Shown piece by piece: positions 17,120 to 24,781 of a stretch of 64,000 nt of DNA (positions are counted from its first letter, which is position 1; every line of letters starts with the position of its first letter). This stretch comes from Streptomyces antimycoticus. Its GTDB lineage: Bacteria; Actinomycetota; Actinomycetes; Streptomycetales; Streptomycetaceae. A program made the translations under genes and the position numbers. The notes below the pieces were generated by a model. It was not told the origin of the DNA and ran no database searches. It worked only from the letters and a program-made list of their open reading frames with translations. The stretch spans positions 62,001-126,000 of the forward strand of contig NZ_BJHV01000003.1 in assembly GCF_005405925.1 (NCBI RefSeq), in the 5' to 3' direction.

Positions 17120-17269
17120 GGAACTGGGCCGGAACCGCAGGTCAGGCGGGTGGAACTGGCCCGGGACCAGCCCGGAACCGACCTCCAGGGCCGGGAACCG
17201 GTTCCGCTCCGGCCCTGGGGTTCCGGCTCCGTTCCACCCGTCTGACCTGCAAGTTCCTGTCCGTTCCGG
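17120..17269 (+). repeat. Repeat cluster downstream of traB, candidate clt transfer locus
   Basis: GGAAC(C/T)G occurs at 17120, 17131, 17152, 17174 and 17194, and the inverse form (C)GGTTCC or GTTCC at 17198, 17219, 17231, 17253 and 17263. A 20-bp inverted repeat with one mismatch (17137-17156 and 17231-17250) encloses a second, smaller one around GGAACCGGTTCC. In pSVH1, TraB recognises short repeats in clt next to traB. A 65-codon open frame crosses this stretch (17112-17309) but its sequence merely follows the repeats. Confidence 0.6.
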
Positions 17270-17305
17270 CCGAGTTCACGCCCGAAAGATCCACAGGAGT
17301 CCGAA

Positions 17306-18117
17306 ATGAGCTTCGACCGGCTGAGGCCCCCGACCCGGCCGCCGGCTACTACCGGATCACCGCCGAGCGCCGATTCATGTACCTCCAGCAGGACCCCGAC
17401 CGCTCCTTACGGATCGTCTGGCAGGCCCTCCCCGTCACCTGCCCGATGTGCGCGGCCGACACCGGCCTGACCCTCGCCTACGACCGGGCGGCCGACGACG
17501 CCGTCCAGGTCCTCTGCCCGGCCGACCACGCCTGGCCCGAACCCCTGATCCAACTCGCCCACTTCCGCACCTACACCGACTTCCTCTACTCCCACCCGCA
17601 CCCCGACATGCTCTGGGTCATCGACGCCGGATTCGGCGAAGAGCCCCCCGTCATCGACTACGCCGCCGACCTCGCCGCCGCAGCCAAGTACACGGCCAAG
17701 TTCGCCAAGCGCAGGGTCAAGAGCCAGATCAAGCGCCCGATCCGCAAGGTGAAGAAGAAGGCCCTGAACCTCGCTTTCACACCCGTCGCCGCCGCGCTCC
17801 GCGGCGCCTGGGTGCTCCAGGCCGGAGGCACGCCGGAAGCCCCCGCGAAGAAGAGCGGCTCGAGGCGGGGGAAGGGCCAGTCCGAGGTGAAGACCCCCTC
17901 GGTGGCCAAGTACCGCCAGGCATACGGCATGCCGGCGCCACAGAAGGGCCCGGACTGCCTGGTCTGCGAGGACACCGGCCGCATCACCGCGCCCGGCGTC
18001 AGCATCGCCTGCACCGAGTGCCCCGGCCCCGCCGCCGCGGCGATGGCCGCCGCCGAGCGCAAGGCCGCCCGCGTGCGGTCCGGCGCCAACTCCGGTTCCC
18101 GGCCGAGGTCGAGATGA
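17306..18117 (+). CDS. Double zinc-ribbon hypothetical protein, apparent frameshift near start
   Basis: An ATG at 17306 with CAGGAG is followed by MSFDR and then leaves frame. The long frame resumes as EAPDPAAGYYRITAERRFMY and continues to 18117, where the first in-frame ATG is at 17377 (246 aa). One added C near 17320 would join them as MSFDRPEAPDPAAGYYRI. The protein has CPMC...CPADHAW in the N-terminal third, a basic middle (KRRVKSQIKRPIRKVKKK) and CLVCEDTGRI...CTECPG at the end, so two metal sites. The family is not recognised. It follows the transfer genes and may belong to that operon. Confidence 0.65.
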
Positions 18118-18166
18118 TCCGGCGCCCGCCAGCCCCATAAAATCGCGACCTCTTCTATGCATAGTC

Positions 18167-18195
18167 TTGAAATGAATTCTCTGAGTCTGCATTAT
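18167..18195 (+). promoter_or_regulatory. Family A promoter, copy 2
   Basis: TTGAAA (18167-18172), a 17-bp spacer and CATTAT (18190-18195). The box pair is degenerate here (ATGAAT, nine bases, CTGCAT), and an extra TATGCATA lies just upstream at 18156-18163. It drives the rightward accessory block that begins at 18260. Confidence 0.75.
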
Positions 18196-18259
18196 GGAGT
18201 GGGGTTCAACGGGACCCGCACCGAACGCCCCTTCCGAACACGACCACGGGGAGACATTC

Positions 18260-18727
18260 ATGTTCCGCCGCAGGAACTACACGACCACCACCCCGGCCCC
18301 CGGCCCGACCCCGGCCGCAAGCCGCCCGGAGATCATCGCCATCACGCTGAACGAGCTCGAGACCGTCGAGCGGGTCCTGCTCCACGCGGACGAACGCAAG
18401 CGCCTCCGCCGTCCCGACCTCGGCCCCTCCGGCCACACCACCAGGCTGCTGGCCGCGCTCTACCAGCGGGCGGGAGCCGCCTCCGTAGTGCAGCCCAGCC
18501 GCCAGCTCGCGCGCATCCCCTTCTACGCCAGCGACTTCCTCTGGCTGGAGCTCGCGATCGAGGACATCGAACTGTACGGCGGACGTCCGGTCATCGCCCG
18601 GGACGGCCGTCACCTCCTCAACCGCTTCAACGCGCTGCTCGGGCAGGCTCGCGCCATCACGCACATGGGCGGCACCCCCGTCTTCGACCCCGACACCGCG
18701 CTTCCCGGCCCCACAACCGACTCCTGA
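18260..18727 (+). CDS. Conserved-looking helical hypothetical protein
   Basis: 155 aa from the ATG at 18260 behind GGGGAGA; an upstream in-frame ATG at 18194 overlaps the -10 and cannot be used. After a Thr/Pro-rich start the protein is helical (ITLNELETVERVLLHADERK, RLLAALYQRAGAASV) with a WLELAIEDIELYGGRPV stretch near the C-terminus. No known domain is recognised. It is the first gene under family A promoter copy 2, about 58 nt from the predicted +1. Confidence 0.75.
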   Translation: MFRRRNYTTTTPAPGPTPAASRPEIIAITLNELETVERVLLHADERKRLRRPDLGPSGHTTRLLAALYQRAGAASVVQPSRQLARIPFYASDFLWLELAIEDIELYGGRPVIARDGRHLLNRFNALLGQARAITHMGGTPVFDPDTALPGPTTDS

Positions 18728-18799
18728 GCACCCCGCCATCCGATCGTCCGCACGCACGACACAGAACCAAACCCAGGCCATCACCACGAGGAGCAGAAC

Positions 18800-19396
18800 G
18801 TGACACACACCGCTCAGACCAAACAGCCCCCCGCCAGCGGTACCCCCAGCCGGTCGGTCGCAGCCCGCCGCCTCACCACCCGGGCGCTGAGCCAGATCAT
18901 CCGGTTCAGCGACCCCGCCGCCACCGCCGCCATCGCCGCCATGGCGATCCTGTGGATCACCCACACCGGCCCGGCATGGATCGCCACCGCCGACGAATGG
19001 ACGATCGTGACCTACGGCATCGGCATCGTCGCCGCCAGGGTCGTGCTCGACGTCATCGCCGAGGGGCTCAGCGACCTGGTCGACCCCGACCGCTGGGACG
19101 GAGACATCGCCTACGCGATCGCCGAGGGCCTGAGGCAGCTGCGCACCGACATCACCGAGGGCGCCGACCCCGACGAGGTCCTGGACAGCCTCAGCACCAG
19201 CGACCTGGTGCCCCAGCTGCTCGAGACACTCCGTGCCCTCAGCACCCAGTACGCCGCACGCGGCGACGAGGACGAGAAGCAGCGGCTGCTCGCCGCCGTG
19301 CTGCACCTGCGCCACGCCGACCAGAACATCGGCTACGGCCCCGACCAGGTCGCCGCACTCCACGCAGCCACCGCTGACGAGACCAGCCTGCGATAG
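18800..19396 (+). CDS. Membrane-associated hypothetical protein
   Basis: 198 aa from a GTG with GAGGAG upstream. Two hydrophobic segments (TAAIAAMAILWITHTGPAWI and TIVTYGIGIVAARVVLDVIA) at about residues 40-80 suggest two membrane passes. The rest is acidic, helical and soluble (LRQLRTDITEGADPDEVLDS). The family is not recognised. A family C hairpin follows directly, so it may end a transcription unit or precede an attenuator. Confidence 0.7.
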   Translation: MTHTAQTKQPPASGTPSRSVAARRLTTRALSQIIRFSDPAATAAIAAMAILWITHTGPAWIATADEWTIVTYGIGIVAARVVLDVIAEGLSDLVDPDRWDGDIAYAIAEGLRQLRTDITEGADPDEVLDSLSTSDLVPQLLETLRALSTQYAARGDEDEKQRLLAAVLHLRHADQNIGYGPDQVAALHAATADETSLR

Positions 19397-19400
19397 CTAC

Positions 19401-19457
19401 GCCCCGGGGACGGCGTCCAGGTCGCCAAACTCAGCCGCCGTCCCCGGGCCTCCCAAC
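19401..19457 (+). repeat. Family C intergenic hairpin, copy 1
   Basis: Arms CCCCGGGGACGGCG and CGCCGTCCCCGGG enclose a loop with GGTCGCCAAACTCAGC. The loop sequence recurs in copies at 19811, 34721 and 38661, so it is conserved beyond what a terminator needs. Confidence 0.7.
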
Positions 19458-19518
19458 CCGCTCCAACCGGAGCAGGGGGCCGGAACCATCGTCCCTCACA
19501 CCGCGAGGAGCAAGCCAC

Positions 19519-19794
19519 ATGACCCCCCGATCCGAGGACACCGCCGCCAGCAAGGACCAGGCCCGCAGGGAGTTGGAGAAGGGCCTGGATGCCGCCAAGG
19601 CCAAGCGGGACAAGGTCTTCGAGGACACCGACAAGATCCGTGCGAACGCCGAAGCCGACTTCTGGAGGACCGTCGACGCACTGCTGAACGGCGCCTACCA
19701 CGGCGCGAAGACCGATGCGGTCGCCTTCCTCGGCGTCACCCGTGACCACATCCTCAAGCAGACCAAGAGGCACCGCACGCAGACCACCAAGTAA
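19519..19794 (+). CDS. Small charged helical protein
   Basis: 91 aa from an ATG with GAGGAG upstream. The first 60 residues are strongly helical and charged (ARRELEKGLDAAKAKRDKVF); the end is basic (ILKQTKRHRTQTTK). It may be a small DNA-binding protein, with GAKTDAVAFLGVTRDHILK as a possible helix-turn-helix, but this is weak. It lies between two family C hairpins, so it is a separately bounded unit. Confidence 0.65.
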   Translation: MTPRSEDTAASKDQARRELEKGLDAAKAKRDKVFEDTDKIRANAEADFWRTVDALLNGAYHGAKTDAVAFLGVTRDHILKQTKRHRTQTTK

Positions 19795-19810
19795 CACCGC
19801 TCACGCACGC

Positions 19811-19869
19811 TCCCGGGGCCGGCCGCCAGGTCGCCAACCACTCAGCCGACCGCCCCGGGCTCTCCCGAC
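19811..19869 (+). repeat. Family C intergenic hairpin, copy 2
   Basis: Contains CGGCCGCCAGGTCGCCAACC followed by ACTCAGCCG and the closing CCGCCCCGGGC arm. It is nearly identical to the copies at 34721 and 38661, although it lies between unrelated genes. Confidence 0.75.
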
Positions 19870-19902
19870 CCGCACCACCTGAGCAGACAGGAAGGCTTCG
19901 CC

Positions 19903-20601
19903 ATGCCCGCATCCGCCGCGACCACCGCGCCGCGGACCTTCTGGTCCGACGCGGCCCTCGCCGCCGCGGTCGACGCCGCATTCGCCGAAGCGCTCGCCGA
20001 AGAACTGGCCGCCGCCCTCGCCGACGACACCCCGGACAGCACCGGAATCGTCCCGTTGGACACCGAGACCCTCATCAGGCAGGCCGGAGTTGTCACCGGC
20101 CCCTGCCCGCCCGACCCGCGCGTACCCTCTCCCGCCGCCCAACGCCTCAAGCACACCACACGGATCGGCGGGCGACTCGCCGCACAGGCCGCCTGGTGGC
20201 TGCTGCGGACCACCGCACTCCTCACCGTGACAGCGGCCGTCGGAATCCTCCGCCTGAGCTGGCACATCATCGCCAACCCCAAGCCCGCCCCCCAGCCGCA
20301 GCTGGCCCCCATCACGCCGTCCGGCTTCCTCGCGGCGACCTCCCGCTACATCACCGACCACGGCTGGACGCAGCACGTCCTGGCCGACGACCGCGGCGTC
20401 TGTCTCCGCGAAGCCGAGAACGCCCTCATCCGCGGCGGCACCGGCACCCGCAGCACCGCCCGCCAGGCCAACGCCCACCTCCGGCACGTCACCGGAGCCC
20501 TGACCATCCCGACGTTCAACGACTGGCTCACCCGCCGGGAGGACCAGATCCACGCCGCCCTGCTGACCGCCGCCGCCCGCGCCCGCGCCGCCGGCGAGTA
20601 A
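19903..20601 (+). CDS. DUF6197-like protein with a membrane segment
   Basis: 232 aa from an ATG with CAGGAAGG upstream. The Ala-rich N-terminus is followed by a hydrophobic segment (AAWWLLRTTALLTVTAAVGI) at about residues 93-115. The C-terminal 95 residues (SRYITDHGWTQHVLADDRGV, then ALTIPTFNDWLTRREDQIHA) resemble the DUF6197 pattern of GWxQG...WNDxxGRTxxExxAAL. The gene at 23809 carries a more typical copy. Function is unknown. Confidence 0.7.
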   Translation: MPASAATTAPRTFWSDAALAAAVDAAFAEALAEELAAALADDTPDSTGIVPLDTETLIRQAGVVTGPCPPDPRVPSPAAQRLKHTTRIGGRLAAQAAWWLLRTTALLTVTAAVGILRLSWHIIANPKPAPQPQLAPITPSGFLAATSRYITDHGWTQHVLADDRGVCLREAENALIRGGTGTRSTARQANAHLRHVTGALTIPTFNDWLTRREDQIHAALLTAAARARAAGE

Positions 20602-20627
20602 CCCCGACCAGTTCCAGGAGACAGGCC

Positions 20628-21167
20628 ATGCTCACCATCAGCGCCGAGCACATCAAGCCCTCCCAGCGCCGCCTCGTCACTCACACCCGCACCATCGCCC
20701 CGCAGGCCGAGCAGCTGGTCCGCGGCCGCTTCGGCGCACTGCCTTCCATCCACCTCGGCCTGTTCGGGGACGCGGACCGCTGGGCCGAGACCACCGCCCA
20801 GGCCGAGCTGTCCCTCGTACCTGAGACCGCCAACAGCATCCGGTACCAACACCAGCAGGACGTCTGGAAGAGCCGCCGGAAGAGGGCTGGCATCACCATC
20901 CTCGCCTCGGCCGGGGTCGCGATCCTCATCAACCTCCGCAAGCTGCGCACCCCCCGAGACATCAACGAAACCCTCGTACACGAACTCACCCACGGCTACC
21001 AGCTCGGCAGCACGCAGGCTCGCGAAGAGCACGCTGCCTACCTGCGGCACTGCTGGAACGTGGCCGCTCTCCCGCGCCGCGAGTTCAAGAAATACGAGCG
21101 GCTCGTCAACCGCCACGAGACCGAGGCCCGGAACGCCGAGGCACTCGCCTCCCAGCTCCCCACATAG
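20628..21167 (+). CDS. HEXXH metallopeptidase-like protein
   Basis: 179 aa from the ATG at 20628 with CCAGGAG upstream. Near residue 125 it has TLVHELTHGYQL, a zinc-metallopeptidase HEXXH in a helix, followed about 18 residues later by EEHAAYLRHCW, whose Glu could be the third ligand. A short hydrophobic stretch (ITILASAGVAILINLRKL) precedes it. The N-terminal 60 residues have no recognised domain. Whether it is an active peptidase or a SprT-like fold cannot be settled by eye. Confidence 0.65.
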   Translation: MLTISAEHIKPSQRRLVTHTRTIAPQAEQLVRGRFGALPSIHLGLFGDADRWAETTAQAELSLVPETANSIRYQHQQDVWKSRRKRAGITILASAGVAILINLRKLRTPRDINETLVHELTHGYQLGSTQAREEHAAYLRHCWNVAALPRREFKKYERLVNRHETEARNAEALASQLPT

Positions 21168-21210
21168 CCCGCCGCCAGACAGCACCACCCTCTGCCGGCC
21201 ACCGCGCACT

Positions 21211-21267
21211 GCCCCGAGACGGCCGCCATCCCGGCCAAGGAAAAGCCGACCGCCCCGGGCCCTGCCC
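21211..21267 (+). repeat. Family C-like intergenic hairpin, divergent copy
   Basis: GCCCCGAGACGGCCGCC and GACCGCCCCGGGC pair around a different loop. Placement just before a gene start and the arm sequence match family C; the conserved loop does not. Confidence 0.45.
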
Positions 21268-21301
21268 CATCCCGAAACAACGGAACGAGGAGAACCCCAC
21301 A

Positions 21302-21802
21302 ATGACGCATCCGCATCGCGCAGCGAAGTTCACGACCGCCTATGCCCTGCTCCGCGCGGCCGCCGACGTCGCCGACCACTGGGTCCAGTCCGACTACTGC
21401 GCCCAGGCCAAGGGCGCCACCAACGATTCCCCGGTCACCACCACCGACGAGAAGACCGGCGAGGAGAGGAAGAACGGCACCACCGAGGGACGCCGGGCCT
21501 GCGCATGGCACTGCGTCACCTACACCGCTACCCAGGGCCTGGTCCTGATGGTCGGCTCCCGCGCGGTCGGAGTCCGTCTGCACCCCGGCGCCGTCGCCGG
21601 CGCCCTGGCTCTCAGCGGCATCACTCACTACATCGCGGACCGCCGCGTACCCAACGGTGTCCTGCAGCGCCTGGCCAAGGGCCTCGGCAAGGAGCGCTTT
21701 TTCAAGCTCGCCGACCACGGCATGAACGGCGCGTACGCCCTCGACCAGGCATGGCACCACGGCGCCGAGACCCTCGCCGCGCTCATCGCGGCCGCCAAGT
21801 AG
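21302..21802 (+). CDS. DUF3307-like membrane-associated protein
   Basis: 166 aa from an ATG with GGAACGAGGAG upstream. ADVADHWVQSDYCAQAKG near the start and SGITHYIADRR followed by ADHGMNGAYALDQAWHH resemble the spaced His/Asp/Gln motifs of DUF3307 proteins found in phages and plasmids. A moderately hydrophobic centre (TQGLVLMVGSRAVGV, GAVAGALALSGI) suggests membrane association. Function is unknown. It begins after a divergent family C-like hairpin. Confidence 0.7.
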   Translation: MTHPHRAAKFTTAYALLRAAADVADHWVQSDYCAQAKGATNDSPVTTTDEKTGEERKNGTTEGRRACAWHCVTYTATQGLVLMVGSRAVGVRLHPGAVAGALALSGITHYIADRRVPNGVLQRLAKGLGKERFFKLADHGMNGAYALDQAWHHGAETLAALIAAAK

Positions 21803-21830
21803 GAAACCGCTGACCCCGGAGGAGCCTGCG

Positions 21831-21959
21831 ATGTTCACGCCTCTGCTGATCGCCGCGGTGCTCTACTCCGCCGGGATGGCCGTCTCCCTGTGGGCGATCT
21901 CCGCCCCGACGGACAGGGAGGAGGTGCACATGGGCCGCAAGGACAGCCACACCCCCTGA
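21831..21959 (+). CDS. 42-aa single-pass membrane peptide
   Basis: The ATG at 21831 follows GGAGGAG. The product has one hydrophobic helix (LLIAAVLYSAGMAVSLWAI) and a charged tail (DREEVHMGRKDSHTP). The ribosome site, spacing and composition support a real small gene. Function is unknown. Confidence 0.6.
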   Translation: MFTPLLIAAVLYSAGMAVSLWAISAPTDREEVHMGRKDSHTP

Positions 21960-22044
21960 CCACGCGGCGAGACCCGCCAGCACTCCTGGCGTGCCGAGCA
22001 CGACCAGCACCACCCCAACCACCTCGCCATCAGAAAGGCAACTC

Positions 22045-22320
22045 ATGGCCATCGTCACCAGCGCCCTCGACACCGCCGCCGATCAGACCGCCGCTCCGAA
22101 GGAGGTGTATTTCGAGATCGTCACCCTCGACGGCGCCGTCTACCGCAAGGGCCATCCCACGCCGCACGGCATGGTCACGACGACGAGCGGCGCCAACATC
22201 AAGACCGTCGTCCAGTCCTACTCGGAGGTCGGGGACTGGATCGAGATCGGACTGACCGACGGGTACGCGATCCGCTTCCCCGAGACGCGCATCGCCCGCT
22301 TCATCACGCACACCGTCTGA
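22045..22320 (+). CDS. Small beta-rich hypothetical protein
   Basis: 91 aa from the ATG at 22045 behind AAAGG; an earlier in-frame start at 21991 has no ribosome site. Alternating residues in VYFEIVTLDGAVYRKGH and GDWIEIGLTDGYAIRFPE suggest a beta fold. The family is not recognised. A strong hairpin follows 11 nt after the stop. Confidence 0.7.
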   Translation: MAIVTSALDTAADQTAAPKEVYFEIVTLDGAVYRKGHPTPHGMVTTTSGANIKTVVQSYSEVGDWIEIGLTDGYAIRFPETRIARFITHTV

Positions 22321-22331
22321 GTCCCTCTTCT

Positions 22332-22352
22332 GGCGGGGGCTCCGCCCCCGCC
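22332..22352 (+). terminator. Hairpin terminator
   Basis: A perfect 9-bp GC stem (22332-22340, 22344-22352) with a 3-nt loop lies directly after the gene ending at 22320. Confidence 0.65.
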
Positions 22353-22435
22353 CCGGCAAGGCCCGGGCCCATCAGACCTCGCTGGTGGGCGCCGAGCAAG
22401 GCCAGACCACCCCAACCCGACCAGGGAGAAACCAC

Positions 22436-22744
22436 ATGACCAGCGCTGAGACCATCACCACCCTCACCTTCGAGCAGATCATCACCCGCTACGCCGAGAA
22501 GGTTGCCGTCGCCGCCGACGAGACACCCGCCACCGATCTGGACGAGCTCATCAGCCAACTGGAGATCGCCAGCGAGAACCTGGCCGGCGCCGGGATCGAC
22601 AGCGACGACGTGGACGCCGCCGCCACCCTGCTCGCCGAAGCCCGCACCAGCGACGGCGACGAGCAGCAGGTCCTCCTGAACAAGGCGGGTCGGCGCCTGT
22701 TGAACGTCTCGGGGTTTCTCGACGACTACGAGCTGATGCTCTGA
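22436..22744 (+). CDS. Small acidic helical protein
   Basis: 102 aa from the ATG at 22436 behind GGGAGA. It is almost wholly helical and acidic (LDELISQLEIASENLAGAGI, VDAAATLLAEARTSDGDEQ) and ends DDYELML. No motif is recognised. It is one of a run of similarly organised single genes with their own ribosome sites. Confidence 0.7.
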   Translation: MTSAETITTLTFEQIITRYAEKVAVAADETPATDLDELISQLEIASENLAGAGIDSDDVDAAATLLAEARTSDGDEQQVLLNKAGRRLLNVSGFLDDYELML

Positions 22745-22800
22745 CCGCACCTCCGGCACAGCCCACTCCGCCACCAACCCACTGATCAGGAAGGACCGCT

Positions 22801-23058
22801 ATGAGCTTCCTCAACCCCCGCCGCGAGGTCGCCATCAAGGCCGGCCAGAGCGCCGAGACCGCCGTCGACAACGCCGAGCAGGCGTTCAACAACGCCAGGG
22901 ACAACGGCAACTACGCCGAGCGAATCGCCGCCCATGACCAGCTGCGCACCGCCCGGCAGACCGCCCGCGACGCCCGGACCGCCGTGGAGGACGAGTACCA
23001 GCGGGCCCGCATCGAACACGGCGACGACCCTGACCCCGCCGTCCCGTACCGAATCTGA
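22801..23058 (+). CDS. Small coiled-coil protein
   Basis: 85 aa from an ATG with AGGAAGG upstream. Nearly the whole length is a charged helix (AETAVDNAEQAFNNARDNGN, LRTARQTARDARTAVEDEYQ), so it is probably an oligomer or a partner-binding helix. No family is recognised. Confidence 0.7.
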   Translation: MSFLNPRREVAIKAGQSAETAVDNAEQAFNNARDNGNYAERIAAHDQLRTARQTARDARTAVEDEYQRARIEHGDDPDPAVPYRI

Positions 23059-23087
23059 CCCGTCCGCACGGCTGACGGCTGCCCGAT

Positions 23088-23108
23088 CCGCCGGTCCCGT
23101 ACCGGCGG
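23088..23108 (+). terminator. Hairpin, possible terminator
   Basis: CCGCCGGT and ACCGGCGG pair around a 5-nt loop between the genes ending at 23058 and starting at 23166. Confidence 0.45.
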
Positions 23109-23165
23109 TGAGGAGAACCGCCAGACCACCCACCGCCGCCCGCACCACAACCCGAGGAGCCCGCC

Positions 23166-23378
23166 ATGGACCACCCCCGCGCCACCACCGCCGACTGGTA
23201 CTCCCTCACCCAGATCCTCGGCCACTCCAGCAACTGGCCCGAGCACTGGCACACCATCCTCGCCCAGCACGGCCAGGCCGCGCTCCTCCAGCAGGCTTCC
23301 CGCGACCTCGCCACCGGGGTCAGGAGCAGCGGCGACGAGCACACACCCATCCAGCCCACCCGCCACGTTTCCGCCTGA
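23166..23378 (+). CDS. 70-aa hypothetical protein
   Basis: An ATG behind CGAGGAG. The sequence is rich in Trp and His (DWYSLTQILGHSSNWPEHWH) and helical in its second half (QAALLQQASRDLA). It is not recognised. It may be co-transcribed with the gene beginning 18 nt later. Confidence 0.6.
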   Translation: MDHPRATTADWYSLTQILGHSSNWPEHWHTILAQHGQAALLQQASRDLATGVRSSGDEHTPIQPTRHVSA

Positions 23379-23396
23379 AGCCCCGGAGCCCACACC

Positions 23397-23758
23397 GTGA
23401 CCACCCTCAACGACGCCGAAAAGGCCCGGCAGCTCGCTGACGAAGCCCACGCTGTCCTCTTGCAGGCCGACCACGACCGCGCGCCCCACCTCCTCATCGC
23501 CCTGGCCAAGGTCTACGCCGACCTCGCCAAACTCACCGCGTGTCCCGTCACCCCCAGGGGACCGAACTCGCCTTCCACAACCAGGCCGGAGCACTCGTCA
23601 CCGTCGCCAAGACGCAGACCCACACCGGCCACACCGCGTACCCGTGGACCTGTCACGGCTGCGGCACCGGAGACCCGGGCTACAGCGCCCGGATCCGCTC
23701 CAAGAGCGACGCCGAGCAGCACGCTGCCGAGTGCACCGCTCTCCAGATCACCACCTGA
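23397..23758 (+). CDS. Zinc-binding hypothetical protein split by an apparent frameshift
   Basis: From the GTG at 23397 one frame encodes a sensible helical start (LNDAEKARQLADEAHAVLLQ, LLIALAKVYADLAKLTA) and then runs on as Pro/Arg-rich noise over two later genes. A second frame entered at about 23540 encodes TELAFHNQAGALVTVAKTQT, TAYPWTCHGCGTGDPGYSA and KSDAEQHAAECTALQ and stops at 23758. One added base near 23535 makes a single protein of about 120 aa with a CxxC...C site. The alternative is two overlapping genes, the first of which lost its stop. Confidence 0.55.
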
Positions 23759-23808
23759 TCCACTCCACGGCCTGCCTGACCAGCCCTCAAGCGGAAGGAG
23801 CCTGAGAC

Positions 23809-24468
23809 ATGACGGACCGCCTCACCGGTGTCCGCGGCCTCGTTGTCGAACCTGCACCGCCACTGTTCCCCGACCACCCCGACGCCTGCTTCGTCATCCA
23901 CACCGCGTCCAACCGCCGCCTGCCGGCAACGTGGGTGAGTACGGAGGCGGCACAGCAATTCGTCGCGGCAGTCCGGGACATGGCCGACTGGACCGACGCG
24001 AACGTGACCGGCACTGCGGCGCTCGCCCAGGTCATCGATGAGCACGACGGCACGTGGGACGTCTACGGCGTACCGCGGCTGCCCACCCCGCCCTACGTGC
24101 CCACTCCCGCCGAGATCGCCGATCTTCTCGCCGGGGCCCTCGACGTACTCGCCCTCAACGGATGGTGCCAGGGTGAGGCTTTCGACACCGTCGACTACGA
24201 CGTCGACCAGGAGGACGAGGAGGGCCTGGCCCCGGATCAGTGCCGCGTAGGCGCCCGGGGAGCCATCCACGTCGCCGCGGAGGGGCATCCGAGTCCGCCC
24301 GAGGCATACGAGTCGAGCGTCCTCGCCTCCGCTGCCACGGCTGCTCTCACGGAAACGCTCGGGGTGGCGGACGTCACCGTCTGGAACGACGCCGCCGGCC
24401 GCACCGTCGATGAACTCCACGCCGCGGTGACCCGCACCGTCGACCGCCTGCGCGCGATGGGCCGCTGA
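23809..24468 (+). CDS. DUF6197 family protein
   Basis: 219 aa from an ATG behind GAAGGAG. The N-terminal half (FVIHTASNRRLPATWVSTEA) is a separate module. The C-terminal half has the DUF6197 features: LDVLALNGWCQGEAFD, an expanded middle (QCRVGARGAIHVAAEG) and VADVTVWNDAAGRTVDELHA. The family is widespread in Streptomyces plasmids and phage-like regions, with no known function. The gene at 19903 has a weaker copy of the same domain. Confidence 0.8.
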   Translation: MTDRLTGVRGLVVEPAPPLFPDHPDACFVIHTASNRRLPATWVSTEAAQQFVAAVRDMADWTDANVTGTAALAQVIDEHDGTWDVYGVPRLPTPPYVPTPAEIADLLAGALDVLALNGWCQGEAFDTVDYDVDQEDEEGLAPDQCRVGARGAIHVAAEGHPSPPEAYESSVLASAATAALTETLGVADVTVWNDAAGRTVDELHAAVTRTVDRLRAMGR

Positions 24469-24525
24469 GCATGCGGACGCAGACCACCAACGTCAACATC
24501 CACAGTCGCTGATCAGGAAGTTGCC

Positions 24526-24702
24526 ATGGCCAGCTGGTACGAGATCACCCCGCGCGGCCAAGAGATCAAGGCCCCGGACCCCGGCCCGGTCAACCCGGCG
24601 GGCGTCGCGCCCGGTACGTGGGGCCGCAGCGGAAAGCGCCCTCCGGACAACCCCGCTGGTGCCTCCAGGCCCCGCCGCCTGCGCAAGCCGAAAGCGTCCT
24701 GA
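24526..24702 (+). CDS. 58-aa basic Pro/Gly-rich protein
   Basis: An ATG follows CAGGAAG. The product begins ASWYEITPRGQEIKAPDPG and ends in a basic tail (ASRPRRLRKPKAS). Its size, ribosome site and fit between neighbours support a real gene. It may bind nucleic acid through the tail. No family is recognised. Confidence 0.55.
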   Translation: MASWYEITPRGQEIKAPDPGPVNPAGVAPGTWGRSGKRPPDNPAGASRPRRLRKPKAS

Positions 24703-24781
24703 CCGCCGAGCCCGGAACTCCGAGCCGGGCTCGGCACCCGAATCACCCACACATCCCTGCTCCAGGAAGGACACCGAAACC

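Noticed and set aside
17112..17309. 65-codon frame after traB as a gene
   Set aside because: Its sequence is dictated by the GGAACCGG repeats, and it has no independent codon pattern. I treat the interval as a candidate clt.
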